Below are positions 1 through 5,333 of a DNA stretch of 5,459 bases, one piece after another (the first letter of the stretch is position 1; each line of letters starts with the position of its first letter). The notes under the pieces were generated by a model. It was given only the letters and a program-made list of their open reading frames with translations, did no database searches and was not told where the DNA came from. The stretch is from an uncultured Saprospiraceae bacterium (GTDB lineage Bacteria > Bacteroidota > Bacteroidia > Chitinophagales > Saprospiraceae): NCBI GenBank assembly GCA_905479665.1, contig CAJQNM010000218.1, forward strand, positions 1-5,459, in the 5' to 3' direction. The position numbers and the translations under genes were made by a program.

Positions 1-35
1 CGGTCCCTTTGAGGGGTTGTCTTTGTCTTAAGAAA

Positions 36-85
36 CCTCTCTGAGAGACTCCTCGCCACGGGGCCTGGCTAAGCTCTCAGAGAGG
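36..85 (-). terminator. Long-loop inverted repeat at the 3' end of the permease gene
   Basis: The arms at 36-47 and 74-85 are perfect 12-bp reverse complements (CCTCTCTGAGAG / CTCTCAGAGAGG) separated by a 26-nt loop. Read on the minus strand, the first arm overlaps the permease stop codon (79-77) and the second arm is followed by TTTCTT, so it could act as an intrinsic terminator. The loop is long for a terminator and the T tract is short and interrupted, so termination is an inference. The inverted repeat itself is certain. Confidence 0.5.
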
Positions 86-1369
86 ACGTCTCTTCACAAA
101 ATACGTCACCAGCCCCAACCCCAATAAACCCAACCCAATCAAACTCTCTTGGGGCCGTTCGTATAAAGTATAAGCCAGAACGACGATGCTAAAGAGGATA
201 TAAAATACCTGCAGGCTGCGGCCGAAAGGACTGCGAAAAGTCCCTTCTTTCTCCTTAATAAAGAAAACGGATGCAATAGTGATGGAGCTCATCAATTGCA
301 ATAAAAATCCAGCATAAATCAGGACCTGCTCGAACGTGGAGGTGAGGGTGAAAAATATACTCACTGCGGCCAGTAGCCAAACAGCTCGTACCGGAATATT
401 GGATTTTGATTTTGGTGCGACAAATTTCCACTGGTTGTGCTCGGCTGCCATAGCTTGCACAATACGTGACCCAATCCAGAGGTACCCGCTGATGGTGGCG
501 ATTAGTTGCAAGGCAATAAATAGACTTATCCAATGCGCTGCCCTCCCCGATAGAATATTGCTGAATGCAATGGTGGTGACTTCCACCTGACCAGACATCT
601 GGTCTACGGTGGCGTGTTTGAGCATGACCAGTTGCATCAAGAGGTAAATCACAGTGACCAGTACCGTGCCGCCGATCAGGGCGATGGGTAGATTTTTTAG
701 AGGGTTGCGAATTTCGCCAACGATGTACGCTGCTGAATTCCAACCTTGATAGGCGTAGGAAACGAATATGAGGGAAACTGCAAAACCCGGCACCCAAATT
801 TCCTTGGTCCAAGAGCTATCGAGCTGGATCGCATTTTCTCCAGCTGGAGCATAGGCAAATCCAATCACGACCAGAGCAACCACGAACAGCACTTTTAAGC
901 CACTGGAGATGTCTTGAAACCAACCACTGGTTTTGATCGTAAATGAATGCACTGCACTAAGCAGAATAATCAACACGATCCCCAACCAGGGAGAGTTTGG
1001 ATCGATGCCAAGGGGTGTAGAAAGATAGGCAGTCATCGCCATCGCCGAGATCGCAACGGGCGCACTAAAACCTGCTGTCAGAGAGATCCAGGTGTAGAGG
1101 TAACCCAAAATGGGATGAAAAATCCGTGACAAGAAGATGTAGTCACCACCAGAATCCTGGAAGTGGGTACCCAGCTCAGCATAGGTGAAGGCACCAATAA
1201 GCGCAATCACTCCTCCCAATAACCATAAGATGACGATGCTCCAGGTGTTTTGCACCTCAGCCAGTTGAAATCCTAGACTGGTAAAGACACCCGTGCCGAT
1301 CATGGTTGATATACAAATGGCCATGGCGGTTCGGGCGCCGATCTTGTAATTGGGTTCAGACGCTTGCAT
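77..1369 (-). CDS. APC-family amino-acid permease
   Basis: This is a polytopic inner-membrane transporter of the amino acid-polyamine-organocation (APC) superfamily, expected to move amino acids by proton symport or exchange; the substrate cannot be read from the sequence. From the chosen start the protein is 430 aa. Just after the N-terminus comes the TM1 signature MIGTGVF (about residues 23-29), whose broken helix contacts substrate in this fold. TM2 follows and ends in the typical YAELG. About twelve hydrophobic segments run to a short basic tail ending in KRRPL, the usual length and layout for the family. The open frame extends to ATG 1432, adding 21 residues (MGSHPRVPK...), but that start would overlap the divergent neighbour's frame and precedes the normal family N-terminus (roughly YKIGARTAMAI). 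I therefore prefer the ATG at 1369. No Shine-Dalgarno is visible at either start. The family is sure; the start is moderately sure. Confidence 0.9.
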   Translation of the reverse strand: MQASEPNYKIGARTAMAICISTMIGTGVFTSLGFQLAEVQNTWSIVILWLLGGVIALIGAFTYAELGTHFQDSGGDYIFLSRIFHPILGYLYTWISLTAGFSAPVAISAMAMTAYLSTPLGIDPNSPWLGIVLIILLSAVHSFTIKTSGWFQDISSGLKVLFVVALVVIGFAYAPAGENAIQLDSSWTKEIWVPGFAVSLIFVSYAYQGWNSAAYIVGEIRNPLKNLPIALIGGTVLVTVIYLLMQLVMLKHATVDQMSGQVEVTTIAFSNILSGRAAHWISLFIALQLIATISGYLWIGSRIVQAMAAEHNQWKFVAPKSKSNIPVRAVWLLAAVSIFFTLTSTFEQVLIYAGFLLQLMSSITIASVFFIKEKEGTFRSPFGRSLQVFYILFSIVVLAYTLYERPQESLIGLGLLGLGLVTYFVKRRPL

Positions 1370-1444
1370 TGGCTGAGAAGGTAGCCAGAAAAATCCAATC
1401 CGTATCTTGGGTACTCTAGGATGAGAGCCCATAAATATATTACT
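1370..1444. promoter_or_regulatory. Divergent intergenic region between permease and sugar dehydrogenase genes
   Basis: These 75 bases separate the preferred starts of two divergent genes and must hold their promoters if both are expressed from here. On the plus strand there is a TTG at 1407-1409 and an A/T-rich TAAATATA at 1432-1439. They loosely recall the Bacteroidota -33/-7 elements but match the consensus poorly. Neither start is preceded by a ribosome-binding purine tract. No operator-like palindrome is evident. Confidence 0.3.
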
Positions 1445-2836
1445 ATGAAATTATTTCTGATTGGATCGGGTTTGGTCACGGTATTCTTACTTGCGTCGAG
1501 ACATCCCTATGTGCAAGACCTGCTCGGCAATAGGAGTGCAGAAGCCAATTATCAAGAATTTTGTTCCAGCTGTCACGGTGCTGACCTGCGGTCTTTTGTC
1601 GAGGGAGACTGGCTCTACGGAAAATCGTACAACGATGTCTTTAAAGCGATCAAGCTGGGCTATGATGACGATGGTATGCCGGCATACGATACGACTTTTA
1701 CCGATCAGGAGATCGGAGCATTGACGAGCTACATCTTGACGACTATTGAGGATGTGACTGCAGATGATCTGGATAAAAATGCCAGCTACGATGATATCGT
1801 TGAGACCGATGAAATGCAGGTTCGACTGGAAACCGTCGTGGATGGATTGGGGATTCCCTGGGGTTTGGCTTTTCTTCCGAACGGAGACATGATCATCAAT
1901 GAGCGTGAGGGTAAGATCAGTCGCTACTCAAGTGCAGACGGTCTGCAGGAAATTTCTGGTGGACCCGAAGTAAAAGCTGCTGGTCAGGGGGGATTGTTGG
2001 ATGTGGAGATCCATCCTGATTTTTCCGACAACCAATGGATTTATTTTTCTTTTTCAAAGGCCAAAGGAGGTGATGGTACGACGGCCATTATGCGTGCTCG
2101 ATTAGAGGGCAATCACCTTGTGGATCAGGAAGAGATTTTTGAAGCACTGCCCTATGTTTCCACAAAGAGGCACTATGGCTCGCGGATGGAATTTGACCGA
2201 GATGGATATTTATTCTTGTCAGTGGGTGATCGGGGTCGACGCGATGACCACCCCCAGTTCCTAAATAATTTTCCTGGAAAAATACATCGCATTCATGATG
2301 ATGGCTCTATTCCGGAGGACAATCCTTTTGTCGATCAGGTAGATGCCGTAAAATCAATTTGGTCGTGGGGCCATCGCAATCCCCAAGGGCTAGTCATTCA
2401 TCCGGAGACAGGTCGCATGTGGGCCAATGAACATGGTCCGCGCGGCGGCGACGAGGTCAACGAAATAGTAAAAGGTGAGAATTATGGATGGCCAGTGATA
2501 TCGTATGGGATCAATTACAGCGGCACTAAATTTACCGACCTCACTCACAACGAGGGCATGCAGCAACCAAAGCATTATTGGGTGCCTGCCATTGGAGTCT
2601 GTGGTATGGCTTTTGTGACTGGAGACCGCTATCCCGCTTGGAAAGGAGATATTCTCAATGGCTCCCTGGCATTTGACTATATCCATCGGCTTAAAATGGA
2701 TGAAAGTGAGGTAGTCAGTGAGGAAAAATTATTTAAAAATGTCGGTCGTTTGCGTGATATTAAAATGGGCAACGATGGGTATATTTATTTTACGGTGGAA
2801 GGTCCGGGAAGGGTGATTCGGATTGTACCTATTTAA
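1445..2836 (+). CDS. Exported cytochrome c-PQQ-dependent aldose sugar dehydrogenase fusion
   Basis: This protein probably oxidises aldose sugars to lactones with PQQ in the periplasm and passes electrons to its own haem. From ATG 1445 it is 463 aa. A hydrophobic N-terminus (KLFLIGSGLVTVFLL) acts as signal peptide or anchor; no lipobox cysteine is seen. A class I cytochrome c domain (about residues 33-100) has the haem motif CSSCH at C40-H44 and a likely axial Met78 in GMPAY. The soluble glucose/sorbosone dehydrogenase beta-propeller (about 125-463) carries the family motifs: GQGGLLDVEIHPDF with Q181, RHYGSR with the likely catalytic base H243, SVGDRG with D262, WSWGHRNPQGL with R311-N312, NEHGPRGGDEVN, and a late GRLRDI. 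These match the PQQ-binding residues known for Acinetobacter soluble GDH (Q76, H144, D163, R228, N229). The frame opens at ATG 1421, but the 1445 start puts the signal peptide directly at the N-terminus and avoids overlap with the divergent permease frame. The sialidase gene follows after 132 bp. Confidence 0.9.
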   Translation: MKLFLIGSGLVTVFLLASRHPYVQDLLGNRSAEANYQEFCSSCHGADLRSFVEGDWLYGKSYNDVFKAIKLGYDDDGMPAYDTTFTDQEIGALTSYILTTIEDVTADDLDKNASYDDIVETDEMQVRLETVVDGLGIPWGLAFLPNGDMIINEREGKISRYSSADGLQEISGGPEVKAAGQGGLLDVEIHPDFSDNQWIYFSFSKAKGGDGTTAIMRARLEGNHLVDQEEIFEALPYVSTKRHYGSRMEFDRDGYLFLSVGDRGRRDDHPQFLNNFPGKIHRIHDDGSIPEDNPFVDQVDAVKSIWSWGHRNPQGLVIHPETGRMWANEHGPRGGDEVNEIVKGENYGWPVISYGINYSGTKFTDLTHNEGMQQPKHYWVPAIGVCGMAFVTGDRYPAWKGDILNGSLAFDYIHRLKMDESEVVSEEKLFKNVGRLRDIKMGNDGYIYFTVEGPGRVIRIVPI

Positions 2837-2968
2837 TTGATAATTGACAATGGACAATTTTGCGGAGGGATTCCCAAGTCCGTGCGGAGGCTTGGTGTGG
2901 AGGAAGGATTGGCAAGCCCGGCTTTCAAAAATAGTGACAAACATAGAAACGAATTTGTAAATTAAATT
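2837..2968. other. Intergenic spacer with short AT-rich and G-rich repeats
   Basis: The spacer starts with AT-rich iterations of TTGACAA/TGGACAA (about 2842-2859). A G-rich part follows with two related phrases, GGATTCCCAAGTCC (2868-2881) and GGATTGGCAAGCCC (2906-2919), and a possible imperfect stem formed by CCAAGTCC (2874-2881) with GGA...CTTGG (2886-2895). No T tract follows, so it is not a convincing terminator. The last ~35 bases before the sialidase ATG are A/T-rich and presumably hold its leader, but no clear -33/-7 promoter was recognised. Confidence 0.4.
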
Positions 2969-4066
2969 ATGATCAGTCGACCGATTTTTATTTTTGTATT
3001 TCTTCTATTTTCTCAAAATCTCTTTGCACAGGAGCATATATTAAATCCAGGTACAAACCTAAGCAGAGTACTCTTTGACACCACAATGCAGCCTGGTGTC
3101 TCCTGCTACCGCATACCCGCATTGGTCACTGCGACCAACGGCGACTTATTGGCTGCGATTGACGAGCGAGTGCCATCTTGTGGCGACCTGAAATGGAGCG
3201 AAGACATTAATATCGTCTTACGCCGCAGCAAAGACAATGGCGAAACATGGCTACCGATCGAACGCGTGGCAGATTTCCCCATCGGAAAATCTGCCTCAGA
3301 CCCTTCAATGATTGTGGATGTAGAGACAGGCGACATTATTCTCTTTTACAATTATATGGATCATACCGTTGAAAAGGATGTTTATTATCTCCATGCAATG
3401 CGTAGCAGCGACTACGGTGCCACCTGGACGGATCCTGTCGACATTACTGGCCAAATTGCCAAGCCGGAATGGCACAACGATTTTAAATTTATTACCTCAG
3501 GCCGAGGTATGCAGACCAGCAATGGAAAACTGGTTCACACACTGGTCAATCTCGATCACGGAATGCACTTGTTCGCCAGCGATGATCATGGAGAGAGTTG
3601 GTATCTGATCGATACGCCCATCAGTCCCGCAGATGAATCAAAGATCATTGAACTGGCCGATGGCAGTTGGATGGTCAACGCCCGAGCAAATGGCACCGGC
3701 TTTCGCCAGGTGCATACCTCGCAAGATGAGGGACAAAGTTGGAAGAGTTGGACGGATTCGATCTTGGTAGACCCTGGGTGCAATGCCAGCATTATAGTGT
3801 ACAATACGGTCATCGACGGAGAAGAAAAAGAACTACTTATTTTTTGCAATGCGTACAGCGCTACGAATCGACAGAATCTCACTGTCAGGATAAGCAGTGA
3901 TCGGGGACAGACCTGGGCTCATGAAAAAGTAATATATCCTGGAGGCTCAGCGTACTCTTCGATGAGCATCCTTGCCGATGGAGATATTGGCGTACTTTTC
4001 GAAAAGGATGAATATCAAGAAAATGTTTTTGTTCGATTTTCACTAGACTGGCTAATCGGTCGTTGA
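2969..4066 (+). CDS. Secreted exo-alpha-sialidase (GH33, BNR repeat)
   Basis: This enzyme would release terminal sialic acids from glycans outside the cytoplasm. The 365-aa protein starts with a signal peptide (hydrophobic IFIFVFLLFSQ) and a likely type I site after LFA, near residue 20; no sorting domain is seen at the C-terminus. The six-bladed sialidase propeller fills the rest. Five Asp-box repeats are readable: SKDNGETW (87-94), SSDYGATW (146-153), SDDHGESW (204-211), SQDEGQSW (251-258) and SSDRGQTW (309-316). Catalytic candidates by family comparison are the arginine triad R48 (YRIP), R239 (NAR) and R301 (NRQNLTVR), acid/base D79 in a WSEDINIV context, and E223 (DESKIIEL) paired with nucleophile Y329 (GGSAYSSM). 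All expected active-site elements are present, so it looks functional. The start is preceded by an AT-rich leader with no Shine-Dalgarno. The 3' end from codon 317 onward is duplicated at 5093-5242. Confidence 0.92.
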   Translation: MISRPIFIFVFLLFSQNLFAQEHILNPGTNLSRVLFDTTMQPGVSCYRIPALVTATNGDLLAAIDERVPSCGDLKWSEDINIVLRRSKDNGETWLPIERVADFPIGKSASDPSMIVDVETGDIILFYNYMDHTVEKDVYYLHAMRSSDYGATWTDPVDITGQIAKPEWHNDFKFITSGRGMQTSNGKLVHTLVNLDHGMHLFASDDHGESWYLIDTPISPADESKIIELADGSWMVNARANGTGFRQVHTSQDEGQSWKSWTDSILVDPGCNASIIVYNTVIDGEEKELLIFCNAYSATNRQNLTVRISSDRGQTWAHEKVIYPGGSAYSSMSILADGDIGVLFEKDEYQENVFVRFSLDWLIGR

Positions 4067-4078
4067 TTTCCGCCGCTG
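3917..4078 (+). repeat. Tandem-duplication segment L, copy 1 (sialidase tail plus 12 bp)
   Basis: These 162 bases recur at 5093-5254 at a constant offset of 1176. Only two mismatches were found by direct comparison: 3966 G versus 5142 A, and 3973 T versus 5149 C. The segment begins exactly at sialidase codon Ala317 and runs 12 bp past the stop codon, ending in GCCGCTG. Beyond both ends the similarity stops abruptly. Confidence 0.97.
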
Positions 4079-4104
4079 GTGCGGATTTACAGATGCGGGC
4101 GGAC

Positions 4105-4152
4105 AAAGATTTAGACGGAAACCTGTAGGATTTGATTCAGCCTTCAGAATAA
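4105..4152 (+). pseudogene. 3' relic of an older VOC/glyoxalase-like gene
   Basis: Positions 4105-4143 align without gaps to the 3' end of the intact VOC gene (4765-4803) with 33 of 39 bases identical. The translation reads KDLDGNL, a stop, then DLIQPSE and a terminal TAA (4150-4152), against KDLYGNLWDLIQPVG in the intact gene. The in-frame TAG at 4126-4128 replaces the conserved Trp codon TGG. The similarity does not extend upstream of about 4104, so only the last ~15 codons survive. This is a diverged paralogue, older than the near-identical duplications in this window. Confidence 0.7.
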
Positions 4153-4196
4153 ATACTGTAAAAGGAATACTAAAAGTATATAGTTTCAAGAGCAAG

Positions 4197-4278
4197 CCGT
4201 CCTGAAAGGACAAGATATTCTAGCGATGGATGGAATCCATCGCAGAGAATCTGGATTTTCAAGTCCTGTAGGGACGAC
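4197..4278 (+). repeat. Composite hairpin element, unit A
   Basis: The unit has three stem-loops. The outer one at 4199-4211 is GTCCTGAAAGGAC, 5-bp arms around GAA. The central stem joins 4223-4231 and 4235-4243 (GCGATGGAT / ATCCATCGC, a perfect 9 bp around GGA). The distal one at 4263-4275 is GTCCTGTAGGGAC. GGATTTTC precedes the distal stem-loop. Unit B repeats the same order on the opposite strand. The layout recalls REP/BIME-type palindromic elements; no transposase is present here, so mobility is inferred. Confidence 0.75.
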
Positions 4279-4294
4279 CGGTTTAAAATTTGTT

Positions 4295-4378
4295 GCGTCC
4301 CTTCAGGACTGGATAAAATCACACTATTTAGCGAAGGGATAAATCCCTTCGCTATGTTGTAACGTCCTTTCAGGACTG
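4295..4378 (-). repeat. Composite hairpin element, unit B (inverted relative to unit A)
   Basis: Read on the minus strand, this unit has the same order as unit A. GTCCTGAAAGGAC (4376-4364) is identical to unit A's first hairpin. Next comes a perfect 11-bp central stem (4353-4343 with 4340-4330, TAGCGAAGGGAT-like), then GATTTTATCC, then GTCCTGAAGGGAC (4309-4297). The central stem differs in sequence from unit A's but stays fully paired. Units A and B point toward each other, about 16 bp apart. Confidence 0.75.
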
Positions 4379-4381
4379 GCA

Positions 4382-4511
4382 CTTGTCGCACAAATAATCC
4401 TAGTTTATTACTTTCCATCATGAAGCAGCAATTAGCCAATATAGCACTGGTCGTGCGAGATTATGATGAAGCGATCGAATGGTATACCCAGAAGGTCGGA
4501 TTTAAACTGAT
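4382..4511 (+). repeat. Tandem-duplication segment R, copy 1 (VOC leader and 5' end)
   Basis: These 130 bases recur at 5330-5459 with an offset of 948 and one mismatch (4388 G versus 5336 A). The segment covers the 38-bp leader and the first 92 bases of the VOC gene. The true repeat probably continues, because the second copy is cut by the window edge. The shorter offset, compared with 1176 on the left side, comes from the different spacer in the second copy. Confidence 0.97.
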
Positions 4512-4812
4512 CGAGGATACGAAATTAAGTGAGACTAAAAGATGGGTTCTGGTGCAGCCTCCTGGTGGGGAAGGCACCAGATTATTGCTTGCCAAGGCAG
4601 CCAATGAGGAACAGGCAAGTCGCATTGGGAATCAAGCGGGAGGTCGTGTATTTCTCTTTTTATTTACGGATGATTTTTGGCGGGATTTTAATGCATATTC
4701 GGAAAAAGGCATCGAGTTTGTGCGTGAGCCCGTCGAAGAAGGCTACGGCACTGTCGCTGTATTCAAGGATTTATACGGAAACCTCTGGGACTTGATCCAG
4801 CCTGTTGGCTGA
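4420..4812 (+). CDS. VOC superfamily (glyoxalase/bleomycin-resistance fold) protein
   Basis: This 130-aa cytoplasmic protein has the vicinal oxygen chelate fold, two beta-alpha-beta-beta-beta modules (about 4-60 and 75-128). Visible signatures are the opening LANIALVVRDYDEAIEWYTQKVGF, the mid-protein GGRVFLFLFTDDFWRDF and the closing VFKDLYGNLWDLIQP, which corresponds to the DPxGN-x-xEL motif of the family. At the usual metal-ligand positions the canonical residues look changed: Asn7 where many members have His, and Asp rather than Glu near the end. Glyoxalase I activity should therefore not be assumed; the substrate is unknown. The length is normal for a single-domain VOC protein. The ATG is preceded by an A/T-rich leader with no Shine-Dalgarno. 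It converges with the truncated minus-strand gene downstream. A near-identical second copy starts at 5368, and a relic of an older paralogue lies at 4105-4152. Confidence 0.88.
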   Translation: MKQQLANIALVVRDYDEAIEWYTQKVGFKLIEDTKLSETKRWVLVQPPGGEGTRLLLAKAANEEQASRIGNQAGGRVFLFLFTDDFWRDFNAYSEKGIEFVREPVEEGYGTVAVFKDLYGNLWDLIQPVG

Positions 4813-4835
4813 GACGCTAGAAACTGAACTTCTTC

Positions 4836-4855
4836 CAAGGTACTTTAGTGCCTTG
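4836..4855 (+). terminator. Weak stem-loop after the VOC gene
   Basis: CAAGGTAC (4836-4843) pairs with GTGCCTTG (4848-4855) over 8 bp, with one G-T wobble and a TTTA loop, starting 23 bases after the VOC stop. The following TCCTTC is only partly T-rich, so its role as terminator is uncertain. It may instead be a degenerate member of the palindrome family found nearby. Confidence 0.35.
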
Positions 4856-4870
4856 TCCTTCATGAACAAA

Positions 4871-4890
4871 CAATGGGTTAAAACCCATTG
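4871..4890 (-). terminator. Perfect palindrome between convergent genes, terminator-like on the minus strand
   Basis: The 9-bp arms CAATGGGTT (4871-4879) and AACCCATTG (4882-4890) are perfect complements around AA. On the minus strand the hairpin lies 14 bases after the stop of the truncated gene and is followed by TTTGTTC, which resembles an intrinsic terminator. It also fits the GGG/CCC-core palindrome family found in the other spacers. Confidence 0.5.
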
Positions 4891-4904
4891 GAAGATCTCA
4901 CATC

Positions 4905-5092
4905 TCACTTGATCTTCTCCGCCCTAACCATCTTGAAATATTTCAAAGGGATCAGATAATTAAATGTGGGATCAAATTCTACATCTCCCAAAACAGATAC
5001 CTTAAATCCTGCTTGCTCCAATTTGGCCTGAACTTCAGGCAGTCGAAAGGTGAGGTAATACATGATAAATTTCGGATTAATGAAAAAATTCC
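4905..5092 (-). pseudogene. Truncated 3' end of a probable SAM-dependent methyltransferase gene
   Basis: About 62 C-terminal residues are readable on the minus strand, from RNFFINPKF through LPEVQAKLEQAGFKVSVLGD to NYLIPLKYFKMVRAEKIK and a TGA at 4907-4905. The pattern of an amphipathic helix ending in AGF, then a beta strand, then a closing PLKYFKMVRA strand resembles the C-terminus of class I SAM-dependent methyltransferases. The SAM-binding N-terminal part is missing, so the family is tentative. The sequence is cut at 5092/5093, where the duplicated sialidase tail starts. The frame happens to stay open through the antisense of that tail to an ATG at 5324, giving a 139-codon chimera whose first 77 codons are antisense and not expected to be meaningful. 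A complete copy may lie beyond the window. Confidence 0.55.
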
Positions 5093-5242
5093 GCTCATGA
5101 AAAAGTAATATATCCTGGAGGCTCAGCGTACTCTTCGATGAACATCCTCGCCGATGGAGATATTGGCGTACTTTTCGAAAAGGATGAATATCAAGAAAAT
5201 GTTTTTGTTCGATTTTCACTAGACTGGCTAATCGGTCGTTGA
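5093..5242 (+). pseudogene. Duplicated sialidase 3' fragment
   Basis: This is the last 49 sense codons and stop of the sialidase gene (Ala317 to Arg365), still open in frame but with no start and no upstream blades. It retains the tyrosine nucleophile context GGSAYSS. It has one amino-acid change from the parent (Ser333 to Asn, AGC to AAC) and one silent change in a Leu codon. It cannot encode an active sialidase. It marks the left edge of the second unit of the tandem duplication. Confidence 0.93.
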
Positions 5243-5254
5243 TTTCCGCCGCTG
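5093..5254 (+). repeat. Tandem-duplication segment L, copy 2
   Basis: This is 160/162 identical to 3917-4078. Its left edge abuts the truncated methyltransferase-like gene. Its right edge at GCCGCTG abuts a spacer unrelated to the one after copy 1. Confidence 0.97.
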
Positions 5255-5265
5255 CCGGGGCTGCA

Positions 5266-5333
5266 CAAGGGGTCATGACCCCTTGGATTTTAATGCACAC
5301 ACACACATCCTTCCAAGGGGTCACGACCCCTTG
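5266..5333. repeat. Pair of GGGGTC/GACCCC palindromes flanking a (CA)6 run
   Basis: The first palindrome, 5266-5285, is a perfect 20-nt self-complement (CAAGGGGTCA / TGACCCCTTG). The second, 5314-5333, has the same 9-bp arms around AC instead of AT. Between them lie GATTTTAATG and a (CA)6 run at 5296-5307. This makes up most of the 75-bp spacer of the second duplication unit and replaces the 303-bp spacer found in the first. The last four bases of the second palindrome (CTTG, 5330-5333) are also the first bases of the shared VOC leader. Confidence 0.8.

Noticed and set aside
1..35. Possible hairpin CCCT-TTG-AGGG at 5-15 as an RNA element or transposon end
   Set aside because: The stem is only 4 bp and the sequence is cut by the window edge.
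255..812. 185-codon minus-strand open frame inside the permease gene
   Set aside because: It lies in another frame of a clear APC transporter and is rich in His, Arg, Cys and Ser with no domain signal.
3885..4106. 73-codon minus-strand open frame antisense to the sialidase 3' end
   Set aside because: It is a shadow of a well-supported sialidase frame. Its recurrence at 5093-5254 comes from the DNA duplication, not from selection on the protein.
4199..4376. CRISPR-like array, because GTCCTGAAAGGAC recurs
   Set aside because: The copies are short, occur on opposite strands, are themselves hairpins with unequal spacing, and there are no equal-length spacers or cas genes.
4382..4419. Bacteroidota-type promoter of the VOC gene (TTG at 4383, TAGTTTAT at 4401)
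   Set aside because: Spacing (15 bp) and the -7 match are poor, so only the duplicated leader is reported, not a promoter.
4170..4439. 89-codon minus-strand open frame across the sialidase-VOC spacer
   Set aside because: It runs through hairpin elements A and B and into the VOC start; its residues come from palindromes and show no protein-like pattern.
5296..5307. (CA)6 microsatellite as a phase-variation switch
   Set aside because: It is short and in a spacer, about 60 bp before the VOC start, outside any reading frame that it could switch.
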